From assembly GCA_964636665.1 (NCBI GenBank), contig CAZWVT010000061.1:1-9907 (forward strand): a DNA stretch of 9,907 nucleotides, given 5' to 3'. A model generated the notes under the pieces. The model ran no database searches, was not told the origin of the DNA, and saw only the letters and a list, made by a program, of their open reading frames with translations. Position 1 is the first letter of the stretch; the number at the start of each line of letters is the position of its first letter. The stretch comes from JAAYLC01 sp964636665. GTDB lineage: Bacteria > Bacteroidota > Bacteroidia > Flavobacteriales > Flavobacteriaceae. Shown here piece by piece: positions 1 through 6,433 of the stretch. The translations under genes were made by a program, and so were the position numbers.

Positions 1-1853
1 TAGATTACACACAGTTTGTCGATGTTTCCACAAGCAACAGTACCGACGGAATGATTCGGGTTGCTTTGGTACCGGGAACAGGCTCAACCAGTCATGTAGT
101 TCGTTTCCGAGATATGGAAATAACGGAATTCTCCGGATATTTTTATAACAATGCTTGGGCTCCTTCCAATCCGGAATTAAATTCAACTGCCGCTGACGAT
201 GTTTATGTTGTTGAAGGATCTGTCGATATTTTATCTGATTTATCTTCAAAGAATTTTGTAGTATTCCCGGGAGCCGCTGCAAACATTCATGCGGTGCTTT
301 CCGTTGCAGAAGATTTAAGTATCAATGGTGACCTTCGTTTTATCAGCAGTCCAAACAGTATCGGAGAATTGGCCGAGATGAGTCCGACTTCCAATATTTT
401 CGGACAGGCTGAAGTTCAAATTTATTCCAGTGACAGACGCGCTTATCGTATGGTCAGCAGTGCCGTAACCACTCCCACTTCCATTCACGACAATTGGCAA
501 GAAGGAGCGGTTAGCAATACGGACGATCCTGCTCCCGGATTTGGAACACATATCACCGGAACTTTAATCGACCAAGAAGACGGTTTTGACGCAACTGCCA
601 CAGGAAATCCTTCCATGTTTGTTGTAGATATCGCCAACCAAGAATTTGTTTCAATAGACAATACCGATGTAAACACTTTAGATGCCGGAACACCTTATCT
701 TTTGTTTATCAGAGGGGACAGAAGTATTGATTTAAACAGCAATACTTCTCACAGTTCAACAGTTCTTCGTTCCAAAGGAGAATTACAGCATGGTTCGATT
801 ACTGTTAATTTTCCCGCGATGCAAATAGGAGAATTTGCAATGTTCGGAAATCCGTATCAAAGTGCCGTTGATATCACGCAAGTATTTGCAGCATCAGATT
901 ACATCAACCCAAATCATTATTACGTTTTTGATCCAAACTTAGGAACAAATGGTTCTTATGTTACTGTAAATTTAGACACAATTCCAATTTCCAACACTTC
1001 CGGTTCGCCTGCTAATGAATTTTTACAACCCGGTCAAGCAGCTCAGTTTGCAAGTTTACAAAATGACAGTCCTGTTTTGAATTTTTCAGAAGCACATAAA
1101 GCTCCTGGAAATCATACGCAAACCAGCGCACAACGGATGACGATTTCGGATATGGTAACTTTCCAATTGTTTACTACCGATAATTTCAGCAACGGAAAAA
1201 CACTTCACGACAGTTTCGGAATTGTATTTTCACCAAATTATTCCAACAATATCGATGAGTTTGATGCATCTAAGCCTATGAATTTTGATGAAAATATGGG
1301 ATTAAACGTAAACGGAAAACTAATCAGTCTCGAAAGAAGAGAAATGCCTGTTGAAGGAGAAGTTTATCAAATTCACACTTCCGGATATTCCACTGAAAAT
1401 TATACAATTAAAATGATGATTGACGGATTGGATAATTTCGTATTGACTTTATATGATGCGTATGAAGACACTTACACGCAATTGGTTAATAACGATGCAA
1501 CCATCTATAATTTTGAGGTTTCTGAAAACGATGCAAACAGCTTGGCGGAAAACCGATTCTCGATTCACGTTGAAGATTTATTGAGTGTAAACGCTTATAA
1601 CTCATCAACCATTAGAATTTATCCTAACCCGATTGTTTCAGATTCATTTGCAATTTTTGCCCCAAATCAAACAGGAAAAGAAGCAAGCGTTTCTATAATC
1701 GATATGTTAGGACGCACTGTTTATGCAGATGTTTACACGATTGCTGACGGAACTGCAACAGTAAACATCGGACAAAATATGAATGAAGGGATTTATATTG
1801 TTAAACTTATAATTGACGGTGAAACTCAAACATTCAGAGTTATTAAGAAATAA
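1..1853 (+). CDS. T9SS-secreted surface protein, 5' end cut by window edge
   Basis: The frame is open from position 3, giving 616 visible residues; the internal ATG at 51 is not the true start, because clearly coding sequence (DYTQFVDVSTSNSTDG) precedes it. The last ~80 residues form a type A T9SS sorting domain: IYPNP near visible residue 539, then DMLGR, GIYIVKL and terminal RVIKK. In the known family this domain directs outer-membrane export by the Por/Spr machinery and is cleaved at the surface. The body is rich in G, N, S, T and D. It contains segments typical of large flavobacterial surface proteins (RAYRMVSSAV, WQEGA, GFGTHITG, GFDATATGNPS, IRGDRSIDL), with a beta-rich stretch (FPGAAANIHAVLSVAEDLSINGDLRF is the core) near visible residues 80-105. 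No enzymatic motif is visible, so an adhesin or surface structural role is inference. A strong terminator follows 23 nt after the stop. Confidence 0.85.
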   Translation, partial: DYTQFVDVSTSNSTDGMIRVALVPGTGSTSHVVRFRDMEITEFSGYFYNNAWAPSNPELNSTAADDVYVVEGSVDILSDLSSKNFVVFPGAAANIHAVLSVAEDLSINGDLRFISSPNSIGELAEMSPTSNIFGQAEVQIYSSDRRAYRMVSSAVTTPTSIHDNWQEGAVSNTDDPAPGFGTHITGTLIDQEDGFDATATGNPSMFVVDIANQEFVSIDNTDVNTLDAGTPYLLFIRGDRSIDLNSNTSHSSTVLRSKGELQHGSITVNFPAMQIGEFAMFGNPYQSAVDITQVFAASDYINPNHYYVFDPNLGTNGSYVTVNLDTIPISNTSGSPANEFLQPGQAAQFASLQNDSPVLNFSEAHKAPGNHTQTSAQRMTISDMVTFQLFTTDNFSNGKTLHDSFGIVFSPNYSNNIDEFDASKPMNFDENMGLNVNGKLISLERREMPVEGEVYQIHTSGYSTENYTIKMMIDGLDNFVLTLYDAYEDTYTQLVNNDATIYNFEVSENDANSLAENRFSIHVEDLLSVNAYNSSTIRIYPNPIVSDSFAIFAPNQTGKEASVSIIDMLGRTVYADVYTIADGTATVNIGQNMNEGIYIVKLIIDGETQTFRVIKK

Positions 1854-1876
1854 CAGCTAACACTCCTATTAATTTT

Positions 1877-1912
1877 AAAAAAGCTTGAAAGTATCTTCTT
1901 TCAAGCTTTTTT
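1877..1912 (+). terminator. Rho-independent terminator after the T9SS cargo gene
   Basis: This is a perfect 15-bp inverted repeat. The left arm is 1877-1891 (A-run, then GCTTGAAAG), the loop is TATCTT at 1892-1897, and the right arm is 1898-1912, ending in six T. It starts 23 nt after the stop codon of the upstream gene. The A-run/T-run symmetry means it could act in both orientations. It separates the cargo gene from the promoter of the next gene. Confidence 0.85.
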
Positions 1913-1947
1913 GATTTAGTTCAATTTATTTTTAAGACGGTTTTTCT

Positions 1948-1955
1948 CATCTTTG
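1948..1955 (+). promoter_or_regulatory. Bacteroidota -7 element upstream of lnb
   Basis: CATCTTTG matches 7 of 8 positions of the Bacteroidota -7 consensus TAnnTTTG (first T replaced by C). It lies 16 nt before the GTG start of the next gene and after a strong terminator, where a promoter is expected. I see no good -33 TTTG element at the usual spacing. If transcription starts a few bases downstream, the leader would be only about 10 nt, close to leaderless. Confidence 0.5.
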
Positions 1956-1971
1956 CATCAAAACATTTCCT

Positions 1972-3138
1972 GTGCGACGCATTATTCTTTGTTTATTTCT
2001 GTTTATTTCTTCACTTTCTTTCGGACAGTTCGGTTCCCTATCTGATCAAGCTGAAATAAGTATTCTCACTATTGAACCCGGAAAACATCTATACGATAAA
2101 TTTGGCCACAGTGCTTTTAGAATCAAAGATTCTCTTGCCGGAGTTGATGTGGTATTTAATTACGGAGTTTACGATTTCAACACACCCAATTTCTATCTGA
2201 AATTTGCATTGGGAACAATGATGTATGAATTAGGCGTCTCTTATTATGATGATTTTTATGCAAATTATCGAGCTCAAAACAGAGGGATTACAGAACAACA
2301 ACTCAATCTTACAAAAGCGGAAAAACAAGCAGTTTCCGATTTTCTGTGGAACAATGCATTGCCGGAAAATAAAAAATACCGATACGACTATTTCTATGAC
2401 AATTGCGCCACAAAAATTCGCGATGTGCTATTATTAACATTAGACAATCGACTTGAATATCACCATGAATATATCGAAACTGATTATACCTTAAGACAAC
2501 TCATTCAAAAGAAACTTCATCAAAACAGCTGGGGAAGTCTTGGAATAAATTTGGCATTAGGCGCAGTGATTGACCGTAAAGCGACTGCCTTGGAACATCA
2601 GTTTTTACCGGAATACGTGTATTTAGCAGCAAAACATGCAACCATAAATCACAGCGGAAATACAGAACCGCTGGTTAAAAACGAACGTGTGTTATTTGAA
2701 AGTGCTCCTGCAAAAACTGCTTTTTCTTTTACTACTTCTCCCCTATTTATTTTCAGTTTGGTTGCATTAATAATCATTGGAATCACTATTTCCGATATTA
2801 AAAGAAAGAAACGAAACCGAATATTGGATGTGCTTATTTTTACAGTTACGGGAATCATCGGGATTTTTCTGCTTTTCCTGTGGTTTGGCACCGATCACAC
2901 TGCGGCGGCATATAATTACAACTTATTATGGGCTTTTCCATTGTCTTTATTTGCCATTTTTTATGTAATAAGAAAGCCATTGGGAAATAAGCTTAAAAAA
3001 TATTATTTAATGCTTATTCTTATGTTGGCGCTTCTATTCCTGCATTGGATTACGGGAGTACAACAATTTGCAATTGGTTTATTGCCTTTGTTTATAGCAT
3101 TAGTATTCAGATACATAACAGTTCGAAGATATTTTTAA
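1972..3138 (+). CDS. lnb: DUF4105 / Lnb-type lipoprotein N-acyltransferase
   Basis: The 388-residue protein has a Sec signal (MRRIILCLFLFISSLSFG, residues 1-18) supporting the GTG start at 1972. A periplasmic domain follows (about 25-240) with the family motifs KFGHSAFRI (His46) and YFYDNCATKIRD (Cys145), a likely His/Cys pair as in papain-like folds. The C-terminal half has five predicted membrane segments (about 257-274, 285-305, 317-333, 344-360, 366-382), and a conserved-looking TDHTAAAYNYNLLWAFP stretch at 307-323. The family (Pfam DUF4105, now Lnb) was shown in Bacteroides to N-acylate the N-terminal cysteine of lipoproteins, a job done by Lnt in Proteobacteria. Length and architecture match the family. 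It acts in the inner membrane with the domain facing the periplasm. It is monocistronic here and convergent with the sugar transferase gene (43 nt between stops). Assignment is by motif recognition; the catalytic residues are inferred. Confidence 0.8.
   Translation: MRRIILCLFLFISSLSFGQFGSLSDQAEISILTIEPGKHLYDKFGHSAFRIKDSLAGVDVVFNYGVYDFNTPNFYLKFALGTMMYELGVSYYDDFYANYRAQNRGITEQQLNLTKAEKQAVSDFLWNNALPENKKYRYDYFYDNCATKIRDVLLLTLDNRLEYHHEYIETDYTLRQLIQKKLHQNSWGSLGINLALGAVIDRKATALEHQFLPEYVYLAAKHATINHSGNTEPLVKNERVLFESAPAKTAFSFTTSPLFIFSLVALIIIGITISDIKRKKRNRILDVLIFTVTGIIGIFLLFLWFGTDHTAAAYNYNLLWAFPLSLFAIFYVIRKPLGNKLKKYYLMLILMLALLFLHWITGVQQFAIGLLPLFIALVFRYITVRRYF
1991..2010 (+). repeat. Tandem 10-bp duplication inside the lnb signal peptide
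   Basis: GTTTATTTCT occurs twice head to tail, encoding the hydrophobic core LFLFIS of the signal peptide. The unit is not a multiple of three, so gain or loss of one copy would shift the reading frame. With only two copies it may be coincidence of codon use. Confidence 0.7.
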
Positions 3139-3181
3139 ACTGTTCCGATTTAAACAAAATTTTCTCTGTAGTAGTTTTTTA

Positions 3182-4426
3182 CTATTGTCCTCTGAAGTAA
3201 ACGATGGTACTCAATGTTTTTAGAACAATGGATAAATCTAAAAACAACCCGCGATGCTTGATGTAATACAAATCGTATTGAATTTTTTCCAGAGCGTCAT
3301 CTTCACTGGCTCCGTATTTTGCATTAACCTGTGCCCAACCTGTAATCCCCGGTTTAATCACATGGCGCACTTCATAGAAAGGAATTTTTTCCGACAAACT
3401 CGTAACAAATTCAGGACGTTCCGGTCGCGGTCCGATGATGCTCATATGTCCTAACAATACATTGATAAATTGAGGAATTTCATCAAACCTGCTTAAACGT
3501 AGAAATCGTCCAAACTTGGTAATTCGAGCATCTTTTACTTGAGCAAACTGNNNNNNNNNNNNNNNNNNNNNNNNNNNNNNNNNNNNNNNNNNNNNNNNNN
3601 NNNNNNNNNNNNNNNNNNNNNNNNNNNNNNNNNNNNNNNNNNNNNNNNNNCGCATCATTTCTTCATAGACTTGCACATAATCCCGAATAGGCACCCCTTT
3701 TTCCATCAACTTCATCAATTCACGGGTCAATTCCTTGGTCATTCCTCCATCTGTCGGTGCTGCAACTACAATTTCAGAAATCCGCCATTCTAATATGCGA
3801 TCTTCAAAATCCTGAATCTGTAAAAAAGGGATTTTCAATTTAAGTTGACTCTTTGAATTTATTGACTTTGCGGTATCGTAAAAAGCTACGACCTTAAAAT
3901 TGGGATCTGCTCCTTGAAGAAAACTGCAAATTTCTTCGGAATGATTTGAATCTCCAACAATCAAAATGCGTTTATAAAAACGAGGTGCAGAAATGAGTGA
4001 AATATAAAGAAATCGAGAAAGTAAAAGACCTGCTATGATTGTCATCCAAAAGAATATTATCTCCATTCTGTTGGTGGGCAACATAGGCGTGTAATAAGGT
4101 GTTAGGATATAGCATAAAACCGTAACAGAAGCTGCCAACACAATATTTTTGGCTACAATTCCCAATTTAGAAATTCTCTGAAGGTCGTATAATTCAAATA
4201 CAGCAGAAAAAATCATTAAGTACGCAATCAGAACGGCAATCCAGAGGAAGTTGCTTATCGCAAAATTGATGTAATCAAATGAAGATATTTCTCCTACAAA
4301 AAACAACAACAATAAAACCAATAATACATCGAGAATTCGTAATAATATTTTCCGTTCTGAAATTTCAAAGTGAATGGTATTTGAACTCACTTTAGTGTTT
4401 TTTTGTTGAATCGTTGCTTGTCGCAC
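3182..4426 (-). CDS. Polyprenyl glycosylphosphotransferase (initiating sugar transferase), interrupted by gap
   Basis: This should transfer a sugar-1-phosphate from a UDP-sugar to undecaprenyl phosphate, the first membrane step of O-antigen or capsule assembly. Four membrane segments (about 28-47, 56-78, 90-110, 121-145) and a Rossmann-like nucleotide/CoA-binding domain (about 150-258, RILIVGDS) precede the gap. After it come GRFLRLSRFDEIPQF, with the catalytic Asp-Glu dyad at 3479-3484, IIGPRPERPEFV, PGITGWAQVNAKYG and a C-terminal VYFRGQ. The architecture is that of WcaJ/WbaP-type long-form enzymes. The 100-N gap removes the last transmembrane helix and the start of the catalytic domain. 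Family comparison suggests 90-100 missing residues, so the protein is probably about 470-480 aa. The start at 4426 is GTG; another in-frame GTG at 4390 would begin MSSNTIHFEISERK, which resembles the N-terminus I would expect for flavobacterial members. Sugar specificity (Glc, Gal, FucNAc4N and so on) cannot be read here. Confidence 0.9.
   Translation of the reverse strand: MRQATIQQKNTKVSSNTIHFEISERKILLRILDVLLVLLLLFFVGEISSFDYINFAISNFLWIAVLIAYLMIFSAVFELYDLQRISKLGIVAKNIVLAASVTVLCYILTPYYTPMLPTNRMEIIFFWMTIIAGLLLSRFLYISLISAPRFYKRILIVGDSNHSEEICSFLQGADPNFKVVAFYDTAKSINSKSQLKLKIPFLQIQDFEDRILEWRISEIVVAAPTDGGMTKELTRELMKLMEKGVPIRDYVQVYEEMMXXXXXXXXXXXXXXXXXXXXXXXXXXXXXXXXXXQFAQVKDARITKFGRFLRLSRFDEIPQFINVLLGHMSIIGPRPERPEFVTSLSEKIPFYEVRHVIKPGITGWAQVNAKYGASEDDALEKIQYDLYYIKHRGLFLDLSIVLKTLSTIVYFRGQ
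3551..3650. other. Assembly gap (100 N) inside the sugar transferase gene
   Basis: Exactly 100 N, a standard placeholder length. Left of it the minus-strand protein resumes at QFAQVKDARITKFG; right of it the protein breaks off at QVYEEMM plus a partial codon CGn (Arg). The missing protein segment in this family is far longer than 33 residues, so the true gap is probably about 270-300 bp. Confidence 0.9.
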
Positions 4427-4474
4427 GGCATGACTCGATTGGTTAGTTAAATTTTTTTGAGGGGAATGTTAATG

Positions 4475-4482
4475 CAAATATA
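4475..4482 (-). promoter_or_regulatory. Bacteroidota -7 element for the sugar transferase gene
   Basis: Read on the minus strand this is TATATTTG, a perfect match to TAnnTTTG. It lies 48 nt upstream of the GTG at 4426, implying a leader of roughly 40 nt. No convincing -33 TTTG stands at the usual distance. The same 8-mer occurs before the 8700-9449 gene. Confidence 0.6.
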
Positions 4483-4570
4483 AAAAATAGATTTTGAGTT
4501 TAAAGGTTAAATCAAAAATAAAATTAATTTACTTAAAATCAGTCGATTAATTAACCATTTTTTTATTATT

Positions 4571-4597
4571 ATGTAATTTATTCGTCATTAATTACAT
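4571..4597. repeat. 8-bp inverted repeat in the spacer upstream of the sugar transferase
   Basis: ATGTAATT (4571-4578) and AATTACAT (4590-4597) are exact reverse complements around an 11-nt loop. It lies about 90 nt upstream of the -7 element of the minus-strand gene, so a protein-binding site is possible. It could equally be a chance AT-rich palindrome. No adjacent T-run of terminator quality is seen on the minus strand. Confidence 0.35.
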
Positions 4598-4756
4598 TTT
4601 GGAATACTCACGCCATTCAGCACACCCTATCCTTTACAGGGTTGCTTTTATGGGACAGTATTTTCATTATAACTCTATCACCCCTCATTGGAAACGTTTG
4701 TCTGAGTCGATATCATCGTATTTTTAAAATATTATTTCGGTCTATTCGACAAATTC

Positions 4757-5773
4757 TTATTTCAGCACCTCATTCCATTTGTATTTTACCACTTCCCAAT
4801 CATAAGATTCAACTTGTTTACGAGCCTGATTAGCGATTTGCTGAGATTTTTCAGGATTAGAAACCAAATCCGTTATCGCATCTGTCATCGCCTGTACATC
4901 TTTGGGCGATATTAAGATTCCGGTTTTATTTTTCTCTATCAAAAACGGAAGTCCCCCTACATCCGTAGATACAACCGGCAACCCCACTGCCATTGCTTCT
5001 ATAACTGAAATAGGCGTGTTGTCGAAATTGGTAGTATTGATAAAAACATCATATTCTTCCGATAGTTTATGCCATGCTTTTTTATCGAGAAGACCGGTGA
5101 AGGTAACGGGGAGTCCTTTATCTTTGGCGATTTTCTCACAATTTTCCATACTTCCTTTGTCGGGACCAACCATGCATAAAGTTGCATTTTTCCCTTCCTT
5201 TTGAAGTTTTTCGACTACTTGAAGTGCCATTTCGGGATTGTATATGGATGCAAACGAACGAACCCACAACAACCGATAAGTCACCCGTTCACGCTTTTTG
5301 AAAGAATAATTTTCAAGGGGAATGGTGTTGGGAATATAAATGAGATTTGGGATGTTTTTTTCTTTAAAAGCTTCATATAAATAAGCCGAAGGAGCTACAT
5401 TTTTATAAGCGTTTCCAAATAAAACTCCACATTGTTTTTTACTTTTTTCCAAACGTGCCGGAAGGCTTCCACCGTGAAGGAATGGGATATAAGGAATTTT
5501 AAATTTTCTGCAAAAAAATGCAACAATTATCGCATAATAAAAATTTGTTGTGCTGTAGGTATCGATAATGACCAAATCTGCCCACTTTTTATTTTGGATG
5601 ATTGCACGAAGCATATCAAACATCCGAAATATTTTATTTTTCTTGTCGGAAACTGCTTTTACTTCATATCCTTCCTTCCGGAAGAGGCTCGGAAGGGTGT
5701 CTGCCGTTGTTGGCGACAGACCGTGTTTTAGCAACCGATTGCCTACGTACACTAATTTTTTTCTCGCTGACAT
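4757..5773 (-). CDS. GT4 family glycosyltransferase
   Basis: The 338-residue protein has the two-domain GT-B architecture of family 4 retaining glycosyltransferases. The N-terminal acceptor domain starts KKLVYVGNRLLKHGLSPT, with a glycine loop near residues 11-22 and LHGGSLPARL at 99-108. The C-terminal nucleotide-sugar domain has RLLWVRSFASIYNPEMAL, VGPDKGSM, FTGLLDKKAWHKL and the EX7E-equivalent FDNTPISVIEAMAVGLPVV. In that motif the first acidic residue is Asp251 rather than Glu and the second is Glu259. This FDNTP variant is familiar in polysaccharide clusters. It should add one sugar to the lipid-linked oligosaccharide on the cytosolic face; donor and linkage cannot be told from sequence. 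The ATG at 5773 is well placed just before the first beta strand. Its first 110 nt overlap an open frame that may be the end of the polymerase gene upstream. Confidence 0.9.
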   Translation of the reverse strand: MSARKKLVYVGNRLLKHGLSPTTADTLPSLFRKEGYEVKAVSDKKNKIFRMFDMLRAIIQNKKWADLVIIDTYSTTNFYYAIIVAFFCRKFKIPYIPFLHGGSLPARLEKSKKQCGVLFGNAYKNVAPSAYLYEAFKEKNIPNLIYIPNTIPLENYSFKKRERVTYRLLWVRSFASIYNPEMALQVVEKLQKEGKNATLCMVGPDKGSMENCEKIAKDKGLPVTFTGLLDKKAWHKLSEEYDVFINTTNFDNTPISVIEAMAVGLPVVSTDVGGLPFLIEKNKTGILISPKDVQAMTDAITDLVSNPEKSQQIANQARKQVESYDWEVVKYKWNEVLK

Positions 5774-5860
5774 AATTTATATTTAACAAACACAATGCAT
5801 AAATAAAAGCCGGAGCGGCAATTCGCATGGAAGAGTGCAGAATGGTTAAAAGCCAAAATA
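5664..5860 (-). CDS. Possible C-terminal end of the polymerase, reading from the gap
   Basis: After the gap, one minus-strand frame reads FWLLTILHSSMRIAAPAFIY, then ALCLLNINYVSEKK, which looks like a final membrane helix of an O-antigen polymerase/ligase-type protein. It continues to a stop at 5664, overlapping the next glycosyltransferase gene by 110 nt, which is long. The other two minus frames are less protein-like: one stops at 5846 after YFGF, the other runs to 5752 with three cysteines in 35 residues and a 22-nt overlap. The choice of frame therefore rests on residue character only. Other possibilities are a frameshift near the gap edge, or a different gene hidden in the gap. Confidence 0.35.
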
Positions 5861-5960
5861 NNNNNNNNNNNNNNNNNNNNNNNNNNNNNNNNNNNNNNNN
5901 NNNNNNNNNNNNNNNNNNNNNNNNNNNNNNNNNNNNNNNNNNNNNNNNNNNNNNNNNNNN
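5861..5960. other. Assembly gap (100 N) inside the polymerase gene
   Basis: Exactly 100 N. On the right side a polytopic membrane protein of the O-antigen polymerase/ligase type is cut after about 149 residues. Proteins of this type usually run to about 400-450 residues, so several hundred bases (possibly 700-900) are probably missing. Frames joined through the N run should not be trusted. Confidence 0.9.
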
Positions 5961-6409
5961 CGTCCGAAACAAAATACGGCGGCAATGCTCAAAGCAAAGG
6001 GACCGCTAATATTAAACATGACAGCTTTTCGGAAATTCAAGTCAAATGCCAACTCATCATAAGCTACGATGATTCCCGGTATCAACAGCAACAAATAAAC
6101 AATGTAGGGAACGGCATTTTTTTTAAAACCAATAAATAAAAATCCAAGAATGGAGAATCCAACAACCATATATTTTCCGGTTTCCCAAAACGGCGAAGCT
6201 TTGGTCATTCTCAAAAACACTTCGGCTCCGGTAAAATAACCTGCTGCAAGCAACGCATATAAAAATTTATCCTGCTCTTTGACAAATTTCCATACAAAAT
6301 AACCAAATGCCACAAAAAAATATAGAACCATCAAGTTTCTGTTAACAGAAGCTAAGAGACCAATACCTACGTGAAGCAGGATGGTGTAAATAGGTCTTAA
6401 TGATGTCAA
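5961..6409 (-). CDS. O-antigen polymerase/ligase-like membrane protein, N-terminal part (gap-truncated)
   Basis: The 149 visible residues hold about six hydrophobic segments (about 7-22, 25-43, 48-66, 78-95, 99-117, 132-149), then run into the gap as FCFG plus a partial Arg codon. Motifs such as GYFTGAEVFLRMTK, FWETGKY and FNISGPFALSIAAVFCF recall flavobacterial O-antigen ligase-family (Wzy/WaaL-like) proteins. That, and the position among glycosyltransferases, suggests a polymerase joining flipped repeat units at the periplasmic face. No ATG exists between the stop at 6434-6436 and the body of the protein. The usable starts are TTG at 6409 or a rare ATT at 6427, the latter giving an N-terminus (M)TIKEFLTSLRPIYT that looks more complete. 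The preceding glycosyltransferase ends in the same frame only 24 nt upstream of the TTG, consistent with an operon. Polymerase rather than ligase is inference from context. Confidence 0.7.
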
Positions 6410-6433
6410 AAACTCTTTGATAGTAATTGGGTG

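Larger units (their letters stand above)
4427..4756. other. 330-bp spacer between GT4 and sugar transferase genes
   Basis: No convincing gene is present. The right part (about 4600-4756) shows no coding signature on either strand; the small open frame at 4642-4833 on the plus strand overlaps the GT4 gene and has no recognisable protein character. The left part is very AT-rich and holds a perfect -7 promoter element (4475-4482, minus strand) and an 8-bp inverted repeat (4571-4597). I see no clear terminator for the upstream GT4 gene, so some read-through into the sugar transferase gene is possible. Confidence 0.6.

Noticed and set aside
315..676. Minus-strand open frames opposite the T9SS cargo gene
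   Set aside because: They are antisense shadows of a clearly coding plus-strand frame, with no recognisable protein features.
3169..3184. TAGTA/TACTA inverted repeat with a T-run between the convergent lnb and sugar transferase genes
   Set aside because: The stem is only 5 bp, AT-rich, and includes the stop codon of the minus-strand gene. It is too weak to call a terminator.
4623..4643. ACCCT...AGGGT hairpin in the spacer, considered as terminator of the GT4 gene
   Set aside because: Five-base-pair stem, 9-nt loop and no T-run on the minus strand.
4642..4833. Plus-strand 63-codon open frame in the spacer
   Set aside because: It runs into the GT4 gene on the other strand and has no motif, no start context and no protein-like composition.
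5752..5985. Small minus-strand open frames spanning the 5861-5960 gap
   Set aside because: Their continuity depends on the placeholder gap length and their starts lie within the polymerase coding sequence in the wrong frame.
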